This document shows, piece by piece, positions 13,860 to 26,159 of a stretch of DNA of 64,000 nt. The DNA comes from Larimichthys crocea (Eukaryota; Chordata; Actinopteri; Sciaenidae), in the NCBI RefSeq assembly GCF_000972845.2, contig NC_040018.1, positions 6,021,443 to 6,085,442 of the forward strand. The letters run 5' to 3'. How positions within the stretch are numbered: the stretch's first letter is position 1; every line of letters starts with the position of its first letter. The translations under genes and the position numbers were made by a program. The notes under the pieces were generated by a model. That model worked only from the letters and a program-made list of their open reading frames with translations, was not told the DNA's origin and did no database searches.

Positions 13860-14018
13860 GCATCCATCCATTTTCTGTAACCACTTATCCTTATCAGGGT
13901 CACTAGAACCTATCCCAGCTGGCATTGGGTGGAAGGTGGGGTACAACCCTAGACAAGTCATCTGGGCACCCCAGGGACACATGGAGACAAACAAGCATTC
14001 ACAGTCACCAGGTAACCT
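13860..14018 (+). repeat. Common teleost interspersed repeat (CCATCCATTTTCTGTAACC type)
   Basis: Starting at CATCCATCCATTTTCTGTAA, the order CACTTATCC, CCTATCCCAGCTGGCATTGG, GTGGGGTACAACCCTAGACA and GAGACAAACAAGCATTCACA follows a very abundant teleost repeat. The copy is diverged and truncated at its right end. The element class is uncertain; I would guess a non-LTR derivative. Confidence 0.7.
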
Positions 14019-14714
14019 TTTAAGTGTGTCTTAATAAGTGCATGTCTTTAGTCTGCGGGAGACAAGAGTCATAATTTGTAAAACTACAAAGACAGACCGG
14101 ATAAATGTAAACATAGATTAGATTTGATAAAATGTTCAGCGATTAGATGTTTCTCACCAAACTGAGACTTTGGGAGTTGTAGTTGACTTCTCTTCTAATG
14201 TTTTCATGTACAACGGCATGTATCTTTGACTTTTTATCAAAGAAAATAACATCTTGGGGGAGTTTCATGTCCATCCATGTCTTGGAGGTCAGTTCAGCTA
14301 GCAGTGTTAGGAAATAAGCAGGCTTCTTACTTGCAGAACCTGGATAGGCAGAATCATTCAGCTACTCTATTAAACATGAACAGAGATTACATCCACAGCT
14401 CACAGAGGACATGTGACAAGTGTCATCACCTCATCCAACCTCTCCCATGTGTGCACATACACACACATCATCATCATGTCAACGGGGCCTGAGAGAGACA
14501 TCTATAACATGCATCATTCAGAGGGCTGTCTGGTTGCTACAGACTACTCGCTCTGCAGCAGGGAGCTGCTTTGTTTTACCCTTTATCTGATTAATGGGGG
14601 CAATTTTGGTAAAACACACATTTGCGCATTAGTAAATTGCTCAGTTTGCCAAAAAAGATTTAGATACATTTCTTTTCCTGCTGCTTGCAACTGGCAGGAA
14701 CCCCCCCGAGGCCC
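14019..14714. other. Non-coding sequence, presumed nell1 intron
   Basis: No gene or repeat recognised. A 117-residue ORF at 14413-14766 has no recognisable domain. Confidence 0.55.
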
Positions 14715-15343
14715 TAACCAGCCCACCCTGTATCAGAGATTGTATCAGTCAGTCCATTTGAAATGACAACATTGCTGCGAATATTGAGATTTGGATTAGA
14801 TACACATACTAATACTAACACCCAATAGTGGTACTAAATCCTAACACTCACACATGGTTGCACATTTTGGTGACTGACAGTTTTCTAAAGATCAGGGAGC
14901 ACGGTGTGCAAATCATGGTGTGTAAGACAGCATGAAAACCTTTTTCTGAAAGCATTTTCAAACATGTTATTTTGGATTTCGGCTCCCTATTTATCATGCT
15001 TATTAACTTAATTATACTCATGTCTGTGGAAATGTGATCACGGACATCAAAATCAAGAATGATTTAGATTCAGCAGTTTGTACACACTCTAATTGTGTAT
15101 CGACCCACAGATTCAAATTAGCTCATGTTACTGCTGTTTATACCTGGTAGGAACTGCACTTTCTGTAAACCCCCTGTGCACAGCAGGATTTCCAGCAATT
15201 TGGAATATTACAAATAATAAATAAATAATGAGGCAAACCTGCAGTGTTGTGGGGCACAATGTGCAATGGAAAAACACATTTACAAAAGGTTGAAACGTGA
15301 GTAAAATGGGACCTTTTAAACTTTTCCCGAATTTAAAAATCAC
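14715..15343 (+). repeat. Unnamed repeat, copy 1 of 2 in this window
   Basis: Two blocks here recur in the same order at 17241-18067. The first (14715-14790) contains TAACCAGCCCACCCTGTATC and the phrase CAACATTGCTG. The second (15095-15343) begins GTGTATCGACCCAC, contains GTAAACCCCC and GTGCACAGCAGGATTT, and ends near GGGACCTTTTAAAC. The copies differ by many substitutions and indels, so the duplication is old. I do not recognise the family. Confidence 0.8.
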
Positions 15344-17240
15344 AGCTATGACAGACTGAATAATTCATGACCTGTTCACGGCTCTGGTTGTAAACAGAAA
15401 CACTGAGTCGTTTTTGCAAGCGTTTACTGCTTCCACAGTTTGTTGTGCTGTGAAATGATGATGCTGAGGAAATATTTACCTCATCCTAGATTAAACCAGA
15501 AAATTTCACGCCCATTTCTACAACATTAATCTCACTATTTCCCACCAGAGTTTAGAACATGTTTTTCTTTTGAGAAACTGACCGTTTATCTATAATATGT
15601 TGTCGCAGAAAGAGTACAAAAGAGACACACAAAAGCCTTTGACTGTCTACATGGGCCCACATGATGAATAACAAGCACAATTTGAGCTTCTTAATTCAGC
15701 TCTTCTGCAGTCCATCGAGAACCAGGGTTATACAAGTGAGTGGGAGCTCACTGAGCCTCTTCGCTGTTTCACACCACTGTCTCTGATTTTTTTCAATGCG
15801 AGATGAGGACACAGGGTGGCACTTTCAAACACAAATTAGTGGGAGATGTCGTGCCCAGGCAGCTGACAAATACCTGCCTTAAATAAGAGCGGGACTTTTA
15901 CACTCACAGATCAAAGGTTCACCCGCCGTGATAATGCCATAAATTAGGTCATAAAAAACAACTGCTCACTAGTACAAGGACGAGGTCAAGGACAAGGACT
16001 GCATCAAACAAGGTTTAAGAAGTTTTTTTCCTTTGGAGGTGAACTGACAAAAAACAAACATGGCATGGCCCAATGAGGCATCATTTAAACCTCAGAGTTC
16101 CCCTATAATGGATAAAAGTATTAGATGCTATTTTAATCTTAGTTTATTCCTTAACTGGTTCATTTGGACTGATATATAGGGATCATATAGTACTCTGTGA
16201 CCAAAAAATAAGCGCTAATGGAAAATCGATGGATCTTTTTAGTATATAGTTGCCTTAATGGTGAAACTGTCAACATTTCGACAGGAAGAATCAACTGTAT
16301 TTAGCATTTCATTTAGGTAAAGTGACAAAGCAATGCCTCCATGCTGTCAGAGCAGGCACCATTTGTTGTCCAGCAAAACAAAGTTTGCATGACTCTGTTT
16401 CCAAATTAAGGCAAAATTACTTCCTTTAAATATGAATAAATATGTAAAATTGCATGCCAAAAAAAAAGAACTGTAACTGTTTTAACACTAAAACATGATT
16501 ACTCTAATCAAAACAGCAAAGATGCCCACCCAAGTGAACATGAGACTCTGATTGCATTGTAACCTGAGACGAGCACAGATCACTAAAAACTTTCAGGATG
16601 ATAAAATGTAATAATAAAAAAAGTTTGCACTTGCCTTTGTTTCAGGGGCTGTCTAACCTGCAGTAGTTTCAAATTAACTGCTCCTGCAGCTAGAAAAGGC
16701 ACCTTTGACGAGGAGATGCAACAATAAAGATGATACGGGATTCAGATGTTATACTTACACCGAGGATCAGCTCAGTACAGGCTTTTTCCTCTCACTGCTT
16801 CTTATTTATATTAGTATAGGGGAGTAAAATGTTCCATTTCAAAACTTACATTTTTGTTTTGCTATTTTTTTTTGTAAAGGACATAAATCTCAAGAGACTC
16901 ACTCATGCATCTCCAACGCCATCTTTTGGAAATGGAGGTTATTCAGTCAGAGGCCAAAGGTTTGAATGACTGTGAATGGACAAACTAATTAAACATTAAT
17001 GGTCTTGGTAAGTCCTGATCAACATAGACACTTACTACTACTACTATACTTCTGTTAGCCTCTTAGAATAATAATGACAACTTTTGTCCTTACTTATTTG
17101 CAGTGCTGTTGTCTATTACACACACACTAACCCGTTAACAGGTCTGCATCATTCAGAGGCCCAGGGTGATTTCTCCAACCACAATGTGGGCAGCTTACCT
17201 TGAGTCATAAGATGACATGAGGCCAGTGACTATCAGTCTT
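15344..17240. other. Non-coding sequence between the two repeat copies
   Basis: No exon, RNA gene or classified repeat was recognised in this 1.9-kb AT-rich interval. Confidence 0.6.
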
Positions 17241-18067
17241 TAACCAGCCCACTCTGCATCAGAGATTGTATCAGTCACTACATTCATATGCATTGAACTA
17301 ACAACATTGCTGTAAATACTGAGATTTATATATGATAAACCTCAAATAGCGTTGTATCGTAAAACGTGCTGTGGTGTTAGTGTACTGAGGTGTCTGCACA
17401 TAGATGCCTGGTTACATACTAATATGGTGTGCATTGAGACATCTAGTTTACATTAACATTCCTGCCTGTGTTCTTATCTGATACTGAAAACTGGAGATCC
17501 CCCACCTCGATGTCAGAGTATTAGGCAATGCTTATATTAAGTGAGTTAATGTAAACAGCATTTTCAGTAAAACAGCCATGTGGAATGTATCCTGGGAGAG
17601 GGGTCTCTCTCTCTTTCTTTGTTCCTTTCCATATCAAAAAGTTATACTGTTGTTTACTTTGCCTGCATGTCTCAGTGTAATAAATTTGTTATGTTGTACA
17701 ACTAAGACAGTGTCGGCGGAGTTTTTCCAACATCTTCAACTGCATCGCCACCGAAAATACGACAGTAAGAAATGTCCTACCATGTACGAACACCAGTAAC
17801 ATGAGCTCATTCAAATCAGTGACACCTTCTATAAACCTCGCCGCTCTAATTCTGTCGTGTATCGACCCACTGGTTCGAAATAGCTCTTGTTTCTGGTGTT
17901 TAAAGCTTGTAGGAGCTGTGCTCTCTGTAAACCCCCGTGCACAGCAGGATTTGGAAAAGAAATAAATAATGAGGCAAATTTGCAGTGTCGTGGGAGAAAA
18001 ACAAATTGTGAAAAGGATGAAATGTGAGTAAAACGGGACCTTTTAAACGTTCCAGAATTTGAAATCA
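17241..18067 (+). repeat. Unnamed repeat, copy 2 of 2 in this window
   Basis: This is the same family as 14715-15343 in the same orientation. The shared blocks are 17241-17325 (TAACCAGCCCACTCTGCATC) and 17857-18067 (GTGTATCGACCCAC to GGGACCTTTTAAAC). The distance between blocks is larger here (about 530 against 305 bases), so sequence has been gained or lost since duplication. It ends about 590 bp before the piggyBac-type first exon. Confidence 0.8.
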
Positions 18068-18068
18068 C

Positions 18069-18656
18069 TCTTATTTGCAGGGCTAGTGTCTATCTTGTTT
18101 TTTTTTTTTCATCTTAAATGAATCAGCTAGATCACATTTACCGTCCCATCGAGTTAACATTTTAAGAAACTCCCAATGCGGGCTAAATTTGGCCATGGAT
18201 GAATAAGAAATGGTTAAAAATGGTCATACATTTAAAAATGATGTGTACTCTTCCATCATCAATAATAAGATGAAGTGTCACCAATCATATTAAGCAATAC
18301 TGAGATTATCAGGAGTTTAACAAACCAATCAGAATCTTTCTAAAGACTGGCTGACCTCAGGGTTTGTTTGTTTTATTTTTTATTTCACAGCCAATACCAG
18401 GAGCGCATTTTGGCCCTGCATCCGCTTACTATACATTGACAGCTCCTAAAACTGCCCCCGTGGAAACTGTTTGCAGTTGCATCCATAGGTCGCCACCATA
18501 TATGGTGAGCATTTATAGTGAGCAGTACATGTGGCCCTCCCCTCGAACCAGTGCATTTGGGAGCGTGGATAAAGTGGGAGGACCCAGGGAGATACACCAT
18601 ACACCGCTCAAACTTCCCCTCAAAGGCAAAAAGTAACAACTTGTCAGACTTTAGAC
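18069..18656. other. Sequence upstream of the piggyBac-type gene
   Basis: This interval should carry the promoter and 5' leader. It has a poly-T run near 18101 and no clear TATA element or terminal repeat that I can support. Short ORFs on both strands have no recognisable domains. Confidence 0.5.
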
Positions 18657-18784
18657 ATGTTTCTTTCAGAGACTGAGGATGAATTAGAACAGACCCACTC
18701 GGACTCAGACTCTGTAAGTGAGAACAGCCTCTGCAGCCTGGATGAGGATTACGTCCCGCGGGGGCCGGCCCGAGGATCAGACCT
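18657..18784 (+). CDS. piggyBac-type transposase gene, exon 1 (acidic N-terminus)
   Basis: A 128-nt exon starting at an ATG encodes 42 residues plus two bases, beginning MFLSETEDELEQTHSDSDS. It ends at a strong GTGAGT donor. Its acidic, serine-rich character is typical of piggyBac transposase N-termini. The split leucine codon (CT|A) joins in frame to exon 2 after a 1,301-bp intron. The case rests on the matching phase, the donor and acceptor, and continuation of the acidic run (DDLTDEDSSDEEW) at the start of exon 2. Alternative starts or further 5' exons cannot be excluded without transcript data. Confidence 0.72.
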
Positions 18785-20085
18785 GTGAGTTTTAGCTTCA
18801 GTTCAATGAAATATACCGCTCTTAAACTAAATGCATCCTGTATAACATATACATGGATCATGTGTGTGCATAACCATCAGACTGACACCGACCAATATGT
18901 GTGTGACAATCTGGTTATACAAAATAATGAGACAATGGCACACAATGCGCGCAGAGCGCAAAACTCAGCTGCGACCGGACCAGGTTTGTGTGCAGCGCTA
19001 CAGTATATCCAGAATACCTGTTCTGGCTTGTCCTGCTCCACAGCTGACTCTGCAAGTGTGCACACACGGTGCACATCTTACTTAGAAGCCAGTGCGCACA
19101 GACAGCGCTGCGGACAGATCTACAGCAAGAACAATGGGGGGCCACCCGGCGGAAAGGCCACGATAACCGCAACGTTTATTGTGCAACGCGGATCCTTTAG
19201 TGTTTCCGCGACAACAAATTGTTGGACTTTACGCACGCTATCCTGCGACTCCTGTAACATTACGCACTTAAATCTTGCTGTTTCTGTTTTTTTTTTCTCA
19301 TTGCTGATCGTTTAAGCGGTCCTCTTTATGATGTGGGTGTCTGCGGGGGGTGGCAGGTTGCTCCGGGGGCAGCAGGAGGAGGAGGGGGGAGTATGAGAGC
19401 AAACCATAATGTGGGCGACCCTTAAAGGTGCAATCTGCTGATTTTTTTTCACAGTATGCTCGGTGTAGTTTCACACGTGGAAACATGTATCATGTCATCT
19501 GTGGCTTAGGAGGAGCTTTGGCAATTTTCCAAAGCATAAAGTTTCCTTTGGTGTATCGGTGCATGGCAAATTTAATAAGTAGAACATCTTCAAAAAAAGA
19601 TAAAAATGATGATGAAAACAATCAAATCTGAAAACTTGAACTTAAAAATACAATGTTATTGAAATGAGTTGCACAGTTTTGTGCATGAAAAAAAATATAA
19701 AGCATATTTCCATGTCATCAGTTCAGTGTTTAGGGAGTACACGCTGAAAACAGAAAACGTGTGCTACAAACTAGAGATGAGGAGATTGAGAGACGCGGGC
19801 ATTTACAAGGCTGGGTGTGTTATTGACTTGCATTATGGGATTCAGTATATTTGGAGCTTGACTCATACTGGGGACTTAAAGTCAGGATATTTCTGCCTCT
19901 TCTACTAATCTTTTTTATAAGTCTCCTGGAAGTCCACCAACATTTGCAGGGCTGCTGTAATAGACTGAGGTGGATATAAACTGGCAGCTCAGTGTATAAA
20001 CTAATGATAATATAGCAGTATATTGCAATATTGATATATGGATTTTATGTAAAATCCTCATTAATCCCATTTACTCTATTTACAG
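18785..20085 (+). other. Intron of the piggyBac-type gene
   Basis: This 1.3-kb intron has GT-AG ends. Around 18940-19300 it is more CpG-rich than its surroundings, and it contains G/GGA-rich runs near 19350-19390. A 176-residue ORF at 18785-19315 begins exactly at the donor and has no recognisable domain, so I treat it as chance. Confidence 0.65.
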
Positions 20086-22108
20086 AGATGACCTAACCGA
20101 TGAGGACAGTTCAGACGAGGAGTGGAATAATACGCCCACAAAGAGAAGAGGCTCCAGGAAGCGCCGCCGCTCTGTTTCTGTTTCTCCAGTGAAATCCCCA
20201 TCTAAAAAGTGGGAACGAAGTCCCCTCAAAAAGAAGATCCAAAATGGAGCTACAACCAGAAAAAACACCTCCTCCCCAAAGACTGGTAAGGCCTTCTCCA
20301 CTCCACGCAGGGGAAATCAAATTGGAAGGAGACGAACAGAAAGACAACTCTCGAGAGAGGATGCAGATGACGGAGAAGACCGGTGGCGTGACATGGATGA
20401 GGAAGATGTTGAGCCTCCGCAGCCGCGGTTCAGACCTGAGAGGGACGTGGGCCCACAGCTGGACAGAACCGCAAACTACACGCCGCTTGAACTGTTCCAG
20501 TTGTTCTTCTCCACGACAGTGATTGATACTTTGGTGAAAAACACCAATGCCTACGGGAAGAGGAAATACCAAGGCCAGAAGGAAAGCTGGGTGCCTGTAA
20601 CAACAGCAGATATGTACTCCTTCCTGTCCCTTGTCCTCTACATGGGTATTGTACCGCTAAAAACTCTGAGAGAGTTCTGGAGAGGATCTAAGCTGTTCAG
20701 CCTGCCATTTCCTGCCTCTGTCATGCCTTGCAGACGCTTCCTGACCATCTCCCGCAGCCTACACATGAATGATCCTGCAGTTGAGGCAGTCAACGATCAG
20801 AAGAAAGGGACATCAGGGTATGACAAACTATGCAAGATAAAGCCACTATATGAGCAAATTTTGGAGGCCTGCTACACTTTCTTTCATCCCTACCAGCATA
20901 TCTCCATAGACGAACGGATGGTGGCGACTAAAGCAAGGATCGGGTTGAAGCAGTACATCAGAAACAAGCCTACTAAATGGGGCTTTAAGCTCTTTGTTTT
21001 AGCAGACTCTGTGTGTGGCTACACCCTGAACTTTTTTGTGTACGGAGGAAAAGATTGTGAACCCACAGGGAAGGGACTAAGCTATGATGTTGTCATGAGG
21101 CTGCTGAAAATCCCCTTTCTGGGCAAAGGTTACAAGCTCTATGTGGACAACTTCTACACCAGTCCAACTCTTTTCTTTGATCTCCTTCGGAAAAAAATCT
21201 GGGCATGCGGCACCGTTCGTCCCAACGTATCTGGATATCCCAAAAATAAAAAAAATGACATGATTGAGAAAACGCCAAGGGGGACCATCCGATGGATCAG
21301 AGAAGGGGACTTGTTGTTCGTTAAGTGGTTAGACACTCGGCAGGTGACCATGTGTTCTACTTTACACAAAGCATACAGCAATGACACGGCAAAGCGCAAA
21401 GTGAAAGATGCAGATGGAAAGTGGACAGTGAAGGACGTACCTATCCCAGGCTGCATCAAAGATTACAACCAGCACATGGGGGGTGTCGACTTGTCAGACG
21501 CTTTAATATCCTACTACAACGTCCTACATAAAACCCATAAATGGTACAAAACACTGTTTTATCATTTCGTGGACATAGCCACTGTGAATGCCTTCATCCT
21601 CCACAAGGAAATGTGCAAACTGCAGAATCGACCCGTGTTAAGACAGAAAAACTTCAGGGAGCAATTGATCTTGTCGTTGGCTGAGATTGGGTCAACTCCA
21701 CGTCGGTCAGCTCGGCAAAACTTCCCAACATCTCCTTTCAAAGTCCCTTACGTTTCTCCCTCCAAAGTCCGGCCTGCTCCTCCGTCCGATGTACCACCAA
21801 CCTCACGTCCTTTCCAATCCAACGTCCTGTCGGCCTCTCCTTCCACAGTGTTAACTCCACCTTCATCCACTGAGGTGCCACCTGCTGCAGCCTCAGGGGC
21901 ACCAGGTTTCGGTCACCTGCCCTCTTACTTTGTAGAACAAATGAGCAATGTGGCTCCCAGAGATCGGGCCACTGCCGGCAGAAGGGCGTGCGTGGTCTGC
22001 AAAAGAAAGGCGCCAGTCTATTGCAGCACTTGTCAAAAAACACTCTGTTTCACTACTTCAAGAAACTGCTATAGTGAGTGGCATAGAAGAAATGGTATCT
22101 GTATCTAA
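20086..22108 (+). CDS. piggyBac-type (DDE_Tnp_1_7) transposase, main exon
   Basis: The exon follows an acceptor reading CTCTATTTACAG and runs open to the stop at 22108. With exon 1 it predicts 716 residues. A basic, serine-rich segment (TKRRGSRKRRR) may be a nuclear localisation signal. The DDE domain starts near residue 175 (YTPLELFQLFF). The three catalytic aspartates expected of piggyBac enzymes are all present: D318 in ISIDERM, D397 in LYVDNFYTS and D511 in GGVDLSD, with spacings of 79 and 114 close to the moth enzyme. The C-terminus, from about residue 678, is a cysteine-rich zinc-binding domain (CVVCKRKAPVYCSTC, then CFTTSRNCYSEWH), which in the family binds the transposon ends. The enzyme cuts and pastes DNA at TTAA sites. 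No stop or frameshift interrupts it. Whether it is a mobile copy or a host-adopted PGBD gene is open. It lies antisense to nell1. Confidence 0.95.
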
Positions 22109-22262
22109 GTGATAAGTCCTACTTTGTATACAGTCTGTATAACGTGCCCTTGATAGGCAGAATGAACCAAGTCAGTGATTCATCCGTCTTAAACGTGTGC
22201 CTCTGATCACCACAAGCAAACAAATGGCAACTATTCTTTCAAACTCCCTTAGATACTCACCT

Positions 22263-22305
22263 CACAAGGTTGTTACCTTGTGATTACGCAAGGTACTTAA
22301 CAACC
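22263..22305. repeat. Small nested inverted repeats downstream of the transposase
   Basis: CACAAGGT and ACCTTGTG form an 8-bp stem with a 4-base loop at 22263-22282. GGTTGTTACCTTG at 22268-22280 also pairs with CAAGGTACTTAACAACC at 22289-22305, apart from a 4-base bulge. The function is unknown. Confidence 0.5.
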
Positions 22306-22538
22306 CTTTTTATATGGGCTTCAAGTAGTCTGAGATATCTTGAGATACTAGACACTGAATAGATAATAACCATAATAACCTGTGGTTAGTGGACTAGAAA
22401 AGGATCTATGTAAATGGATAAATCGACCCATTTTTATGATTGGCAGAATTGACTGTTAAAATTAGAATATTCCCAGGGCTTCAGTATCTGTTCCTGTCAT
22501 TACCCATTAAGATACATCAAAGTGTCCCTAAAACTCTT

Positions 22539-22544
22539 AATAAA
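22539..22544 (+). terminator. Possible polyadenylation signal of the piggyBac-type gene
   Basis: This AATAAA lies about 430 bases after the stop codon on the coding strand. In AT-rich DNA the hexamer is frequent by chance, so this is only a candidate 3' end. Confidence 0.25.
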
Positions 22545-25500
22545 AAACATTAGGGAATTTATATGGAACTGTAAAGAGTCTCACAAACCAGGACGCAGCA
22601 TGTTACTGCATGGATTCATTTCAGCAGAAGGGAGTGTCACAGTTGCTTGACAATTTAACAATCTTCAGGGGCCGGTGTTGCTTTCCAGTCTGTGAGGACA
22701 AGCTAAAGACTGGACTATCATCTCAAACACCGGTGAAAAGTGATTTCACAGCAAGTGACTCTGAAGAATAAGATTCTAGAGATTTACCATCATAAACAGA
22801 TTCATATCTCCCCGGAAGACTGCTGTGAGAACGGATTCCTCGTGTCATCCGTCATTGTTGTTATCTGCAACAACAATCCTTTCATACAGCAGCTACATGA
22901 ATGTACCCGGAACGAGTGGGATTTGTACACTGAAACTACATCAGGAATCACACTTGAACATAACAACTGATGCAGAAGACTGCGATATTTACATATTTAC
23001 CATTATGTGTTTTATATTCTGGTTTTAGTTTACATGGTTGGTGCAGGCATATGTTTAACTGAGGAAATCTTTGATATTTCTAATTACTATAATGTGGCTG
23101 AGGATGCACCAGCATACTTTACAGACTTATAACAAACCATGTGTTTTCATACTTGAAAAAACAGAACAAAAAAAAAAACAGCAGTATTGTACACACAAAC
23201 ACACTGCATTTTTACACTGTACTTCAGTTTACATCAATGCAAACTTGAATGATCAGAAATGTTTTATATGTGGTATAGTTTGTATTGTATTTCTTAAGGA
23301 CCCCCTTGGAAACAAAGTGTTTGTGCGTATTTAAGGAATTCTCTACATTTATAGAAATGCAGTATTGCTGCTTTATGTATTGTGAAATGAAAAGCAGTGA
23401 CTTTGAAGTCTCATTCTCATGTCCTCTTAGCAGAATGACTTTTTTGGACATCTGATTTAGTTCACGGGCCTGTTTAACTCTTCCAATGTTATTTCAGAGT
23501 GTCTCCTCTGTGAACTGACATATTGGTGTTTGTTAGTTTGTTTCACTCGATATTATTTTAGATTTTGTATGTATTTGTATGTGGGTTGTTTGTAAAAATA
23601 GAATACATTTTTTAAAAGGGGTCTGTGTATCATCTTTTTATTTTTGGAGGGTCTTGTGGGACATTATTTTGAAATGATATTTTCCAATGCTCACACACTG
23701 TATATCGTTGATTTTTAAAAAACTAGAACCGTACAGTAAGCCAAGAAGAGTTAGACAATAATCACATTTACTAAGCAGTTTATTTTTTTAACCGGATGGA
23801 GCTGATATCATTTTGGCTTCGGAAGAGACGCTTGCAGACATGATCCAGTGAAAAAGTGATTTATCATCTAGTAACTTAGAGGATGACAAGATGTTTGGTC
23901 GGCACACATTAATGTAATTACTCAAATCCAATCAACCTATATTTGAATTACGATAGTAAACATTTTCAGGCTGAGGCTGTGTGAATTTCAGCCCAGGTTT
24001 ACAGCATTTGAAAGAAATAAAAGTCTCCTTCTGCAGCTGTGTAGGTGTGTAAATGAGATATATTAATTTCAGTCTTTGCTTGCCTGAGTTCTTCATGGTC
24101 TTTGGAATTATAGTTAAACATGCACATGATGCTTTAATAATCTGAAAGAGGTTGAACGCTTTTGTTTGTGCGTGTGCTGTTTACATGAGTTCTTGCGTAA
24201 AGATGTGAAACCGAGAGCTGCTCTTGAACTCTCTAATTAGGCCCAGAAAGATGATGTGACACGAGTAAATAAAACCCGCTGACAGCTATTCTTGTTCATT
24301 ATCATGCAAATTAAACAACACTTTGATAAACACACCTGCTGCCTCTCAGTCAGGTAATGGACCACACTGCAAATCGCAATGTTACTTGAACCTGGCAGCA
24401 AACACATACAGTATGTAGAGCACACAAGGGCAGCGCCGCTGTCATCCACACGTACATGACAGAAATATATAAACACATAAACTATATTATAAACAATAAA
24501 TGAATGGTGTCCCTGAAGAGAAAGGGCTTTGTTTGTCATGTGATTTAGGTCAAGTCGCTTTGTCTTTCAGTAAAATGTCCTCTACATTGGTGGACTTCTT
24601 CTGATTAAATGATTATGAATACTTTATAAAGCTCTGCGTCTGAGGCTCCCTTAAACACGACTCCAAGCCAAGTGTGGTTGTAGTGCTGCTGCAAGATATT
24701 GCCATTACAAATACTGTAAGTGTAAGTGTTACAGGATGGCAGTTTTGGTGGAATCTGCCATATGAGCATGTGGCCATGACCTCTCAAAACCAAAGTGACT
24801 AAATTGTCTCAAATGTGTCAAATATGCGTGCACTTCAAGATGTTGTGAGACGTTTCAGTTGTGCAGGTATTTGGTAAATCAGGGATTTGCTGCAGACTCT
24901 CTCAGCACTGTATTTCTTTCAAATCTGAGTAGGGAGCAGGGGGATTGTTCAGTGGGAAGCTGCGGCAAACAGATTAAATAAATATGATAATAAAACACAT
25001 GCCATAGCAAGGCTTCACCCCAAGCTTGCTCAGGATACTCTAAATAGTCATGAAGGGCGTATACATGTAACATACATACAAAACCGAATTACTGTTGCAA
25101 CACAGTGACCTGTGCATGTAAATCTTAACCCTAACATTTTGCCCACAAATAAGATTAAGTGTATATCGTCCCCTTGGATAAAAGCTGGGGCAAAAAGAAA
25201 AATAGATGGAACGAGACAGAGGGGGGAAGCTGGGTTAAGCAACACTAAGCAGGGATGATGCATAAAATGAAAGGCAGAGTGAACCCTGAACTGATACAGC
25301 TCTGCTCTATTGGAGGCTGTACATGAACACACACATTATCAGCCAGGTGGCAGCTACACGGCTGTTCCGCCTGTGATTAATAGCCTGATAGTGCCCTTCG
25401 CGGAGGATTTGCGGACAGGGCTGCCGCTCAGGTGGGGCGATGTGGTGTGAGAATCCCTCCGTGATTATATATCCTGTGTCTGCTGATAAGAAGAGACTGT

Positions 25501-26159
25501 TTAACCTTCTGCCAATCACAACCGCAGACGTTATTTGCTTTTCCTCTGAACGTTAAATTGGGAGCAATTCTGCAGGTGCTGAATCTCATATCTCAGTCCA
25601 TAAAGCAGAAGCAACAGGAAGGCAAACTTTTGTTTCCATTTCACAGGAGATTAATAATCTTCAGCAAGGTAGAGCGAGCTCCGTCTGTTACAAAGTTTTA
25701 TGTCCACAGGCAAAATAGACTCTGTTTGAGTGTTCGTATCACCTTGCTTATACAATCTTTTCACTGCATTTGGAAATATTAGTTCACTTCCCTCACAGAG
25801 GGTTCTTAAGTGTTGGCACTGAAGCCCGGTGGTTAATGGTTCATAGAGTTTGATTTCTTCCTTGTGCTGAGCGCTTGCTGGGTTTGGCTCTGGATTCTCA
25901 ACCCCCCCGAACACTTACTGAATAACAGCAGTAAGGCACACACAATGAATAACTGCATGTGAATGAGTGAATGACATCCTAAAGCCAAACCTAGTGATCC
26001 CACGCTGGTGGAAGTATAACAATTGCGCCTCATTAAAATAAATCGGTGGCTCTGACACCTCAAATGAGGAAGGCTTTGGGCTCAATCTTGACTTCACATG
26101 CTGATATCTCCCAGTGTGATTCCTTCCAGCTGGTCTATGTCTTTTTCACTCCTTAGCAA

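Larger units (their letters stand above)
22109..24687. other. Region downstream of the piggyBac-type gene
   Basis: AT-rich sequence with no second gene. It probably includes the 3' untranslated region. I looked for a piggyBac 3' terminal repeat next to a TTAA here and for its inverse upstream of 18.6 kb, and found no convincing pair. A small nested hairpin lies at 22263-22305. Confidence 0.6.

Noticed and set aside
18385..18861. 158-residue minus-strand ORF
   Set aside because: It lies antisense to the piggyBac-type first exon and its flanks. No recognised domain.
18785..19315. 176-residue plus-strand ORF after the piggyBac-type first exon
   Set aside because: It begins at the splice donor and lies wholly in the intron. 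Low similarity to anything known to me.
20111..20572. 153-residue minus-strand ORF
   Set aside because: Antisense shadow of the transposase exon.
22109..23700. Possible piggyBac 3' terminal repeats at several TTAA sites
   Set aside because: No TTAA-adjacent sequence had an inverse counterpart upstream of 18.66 kb.
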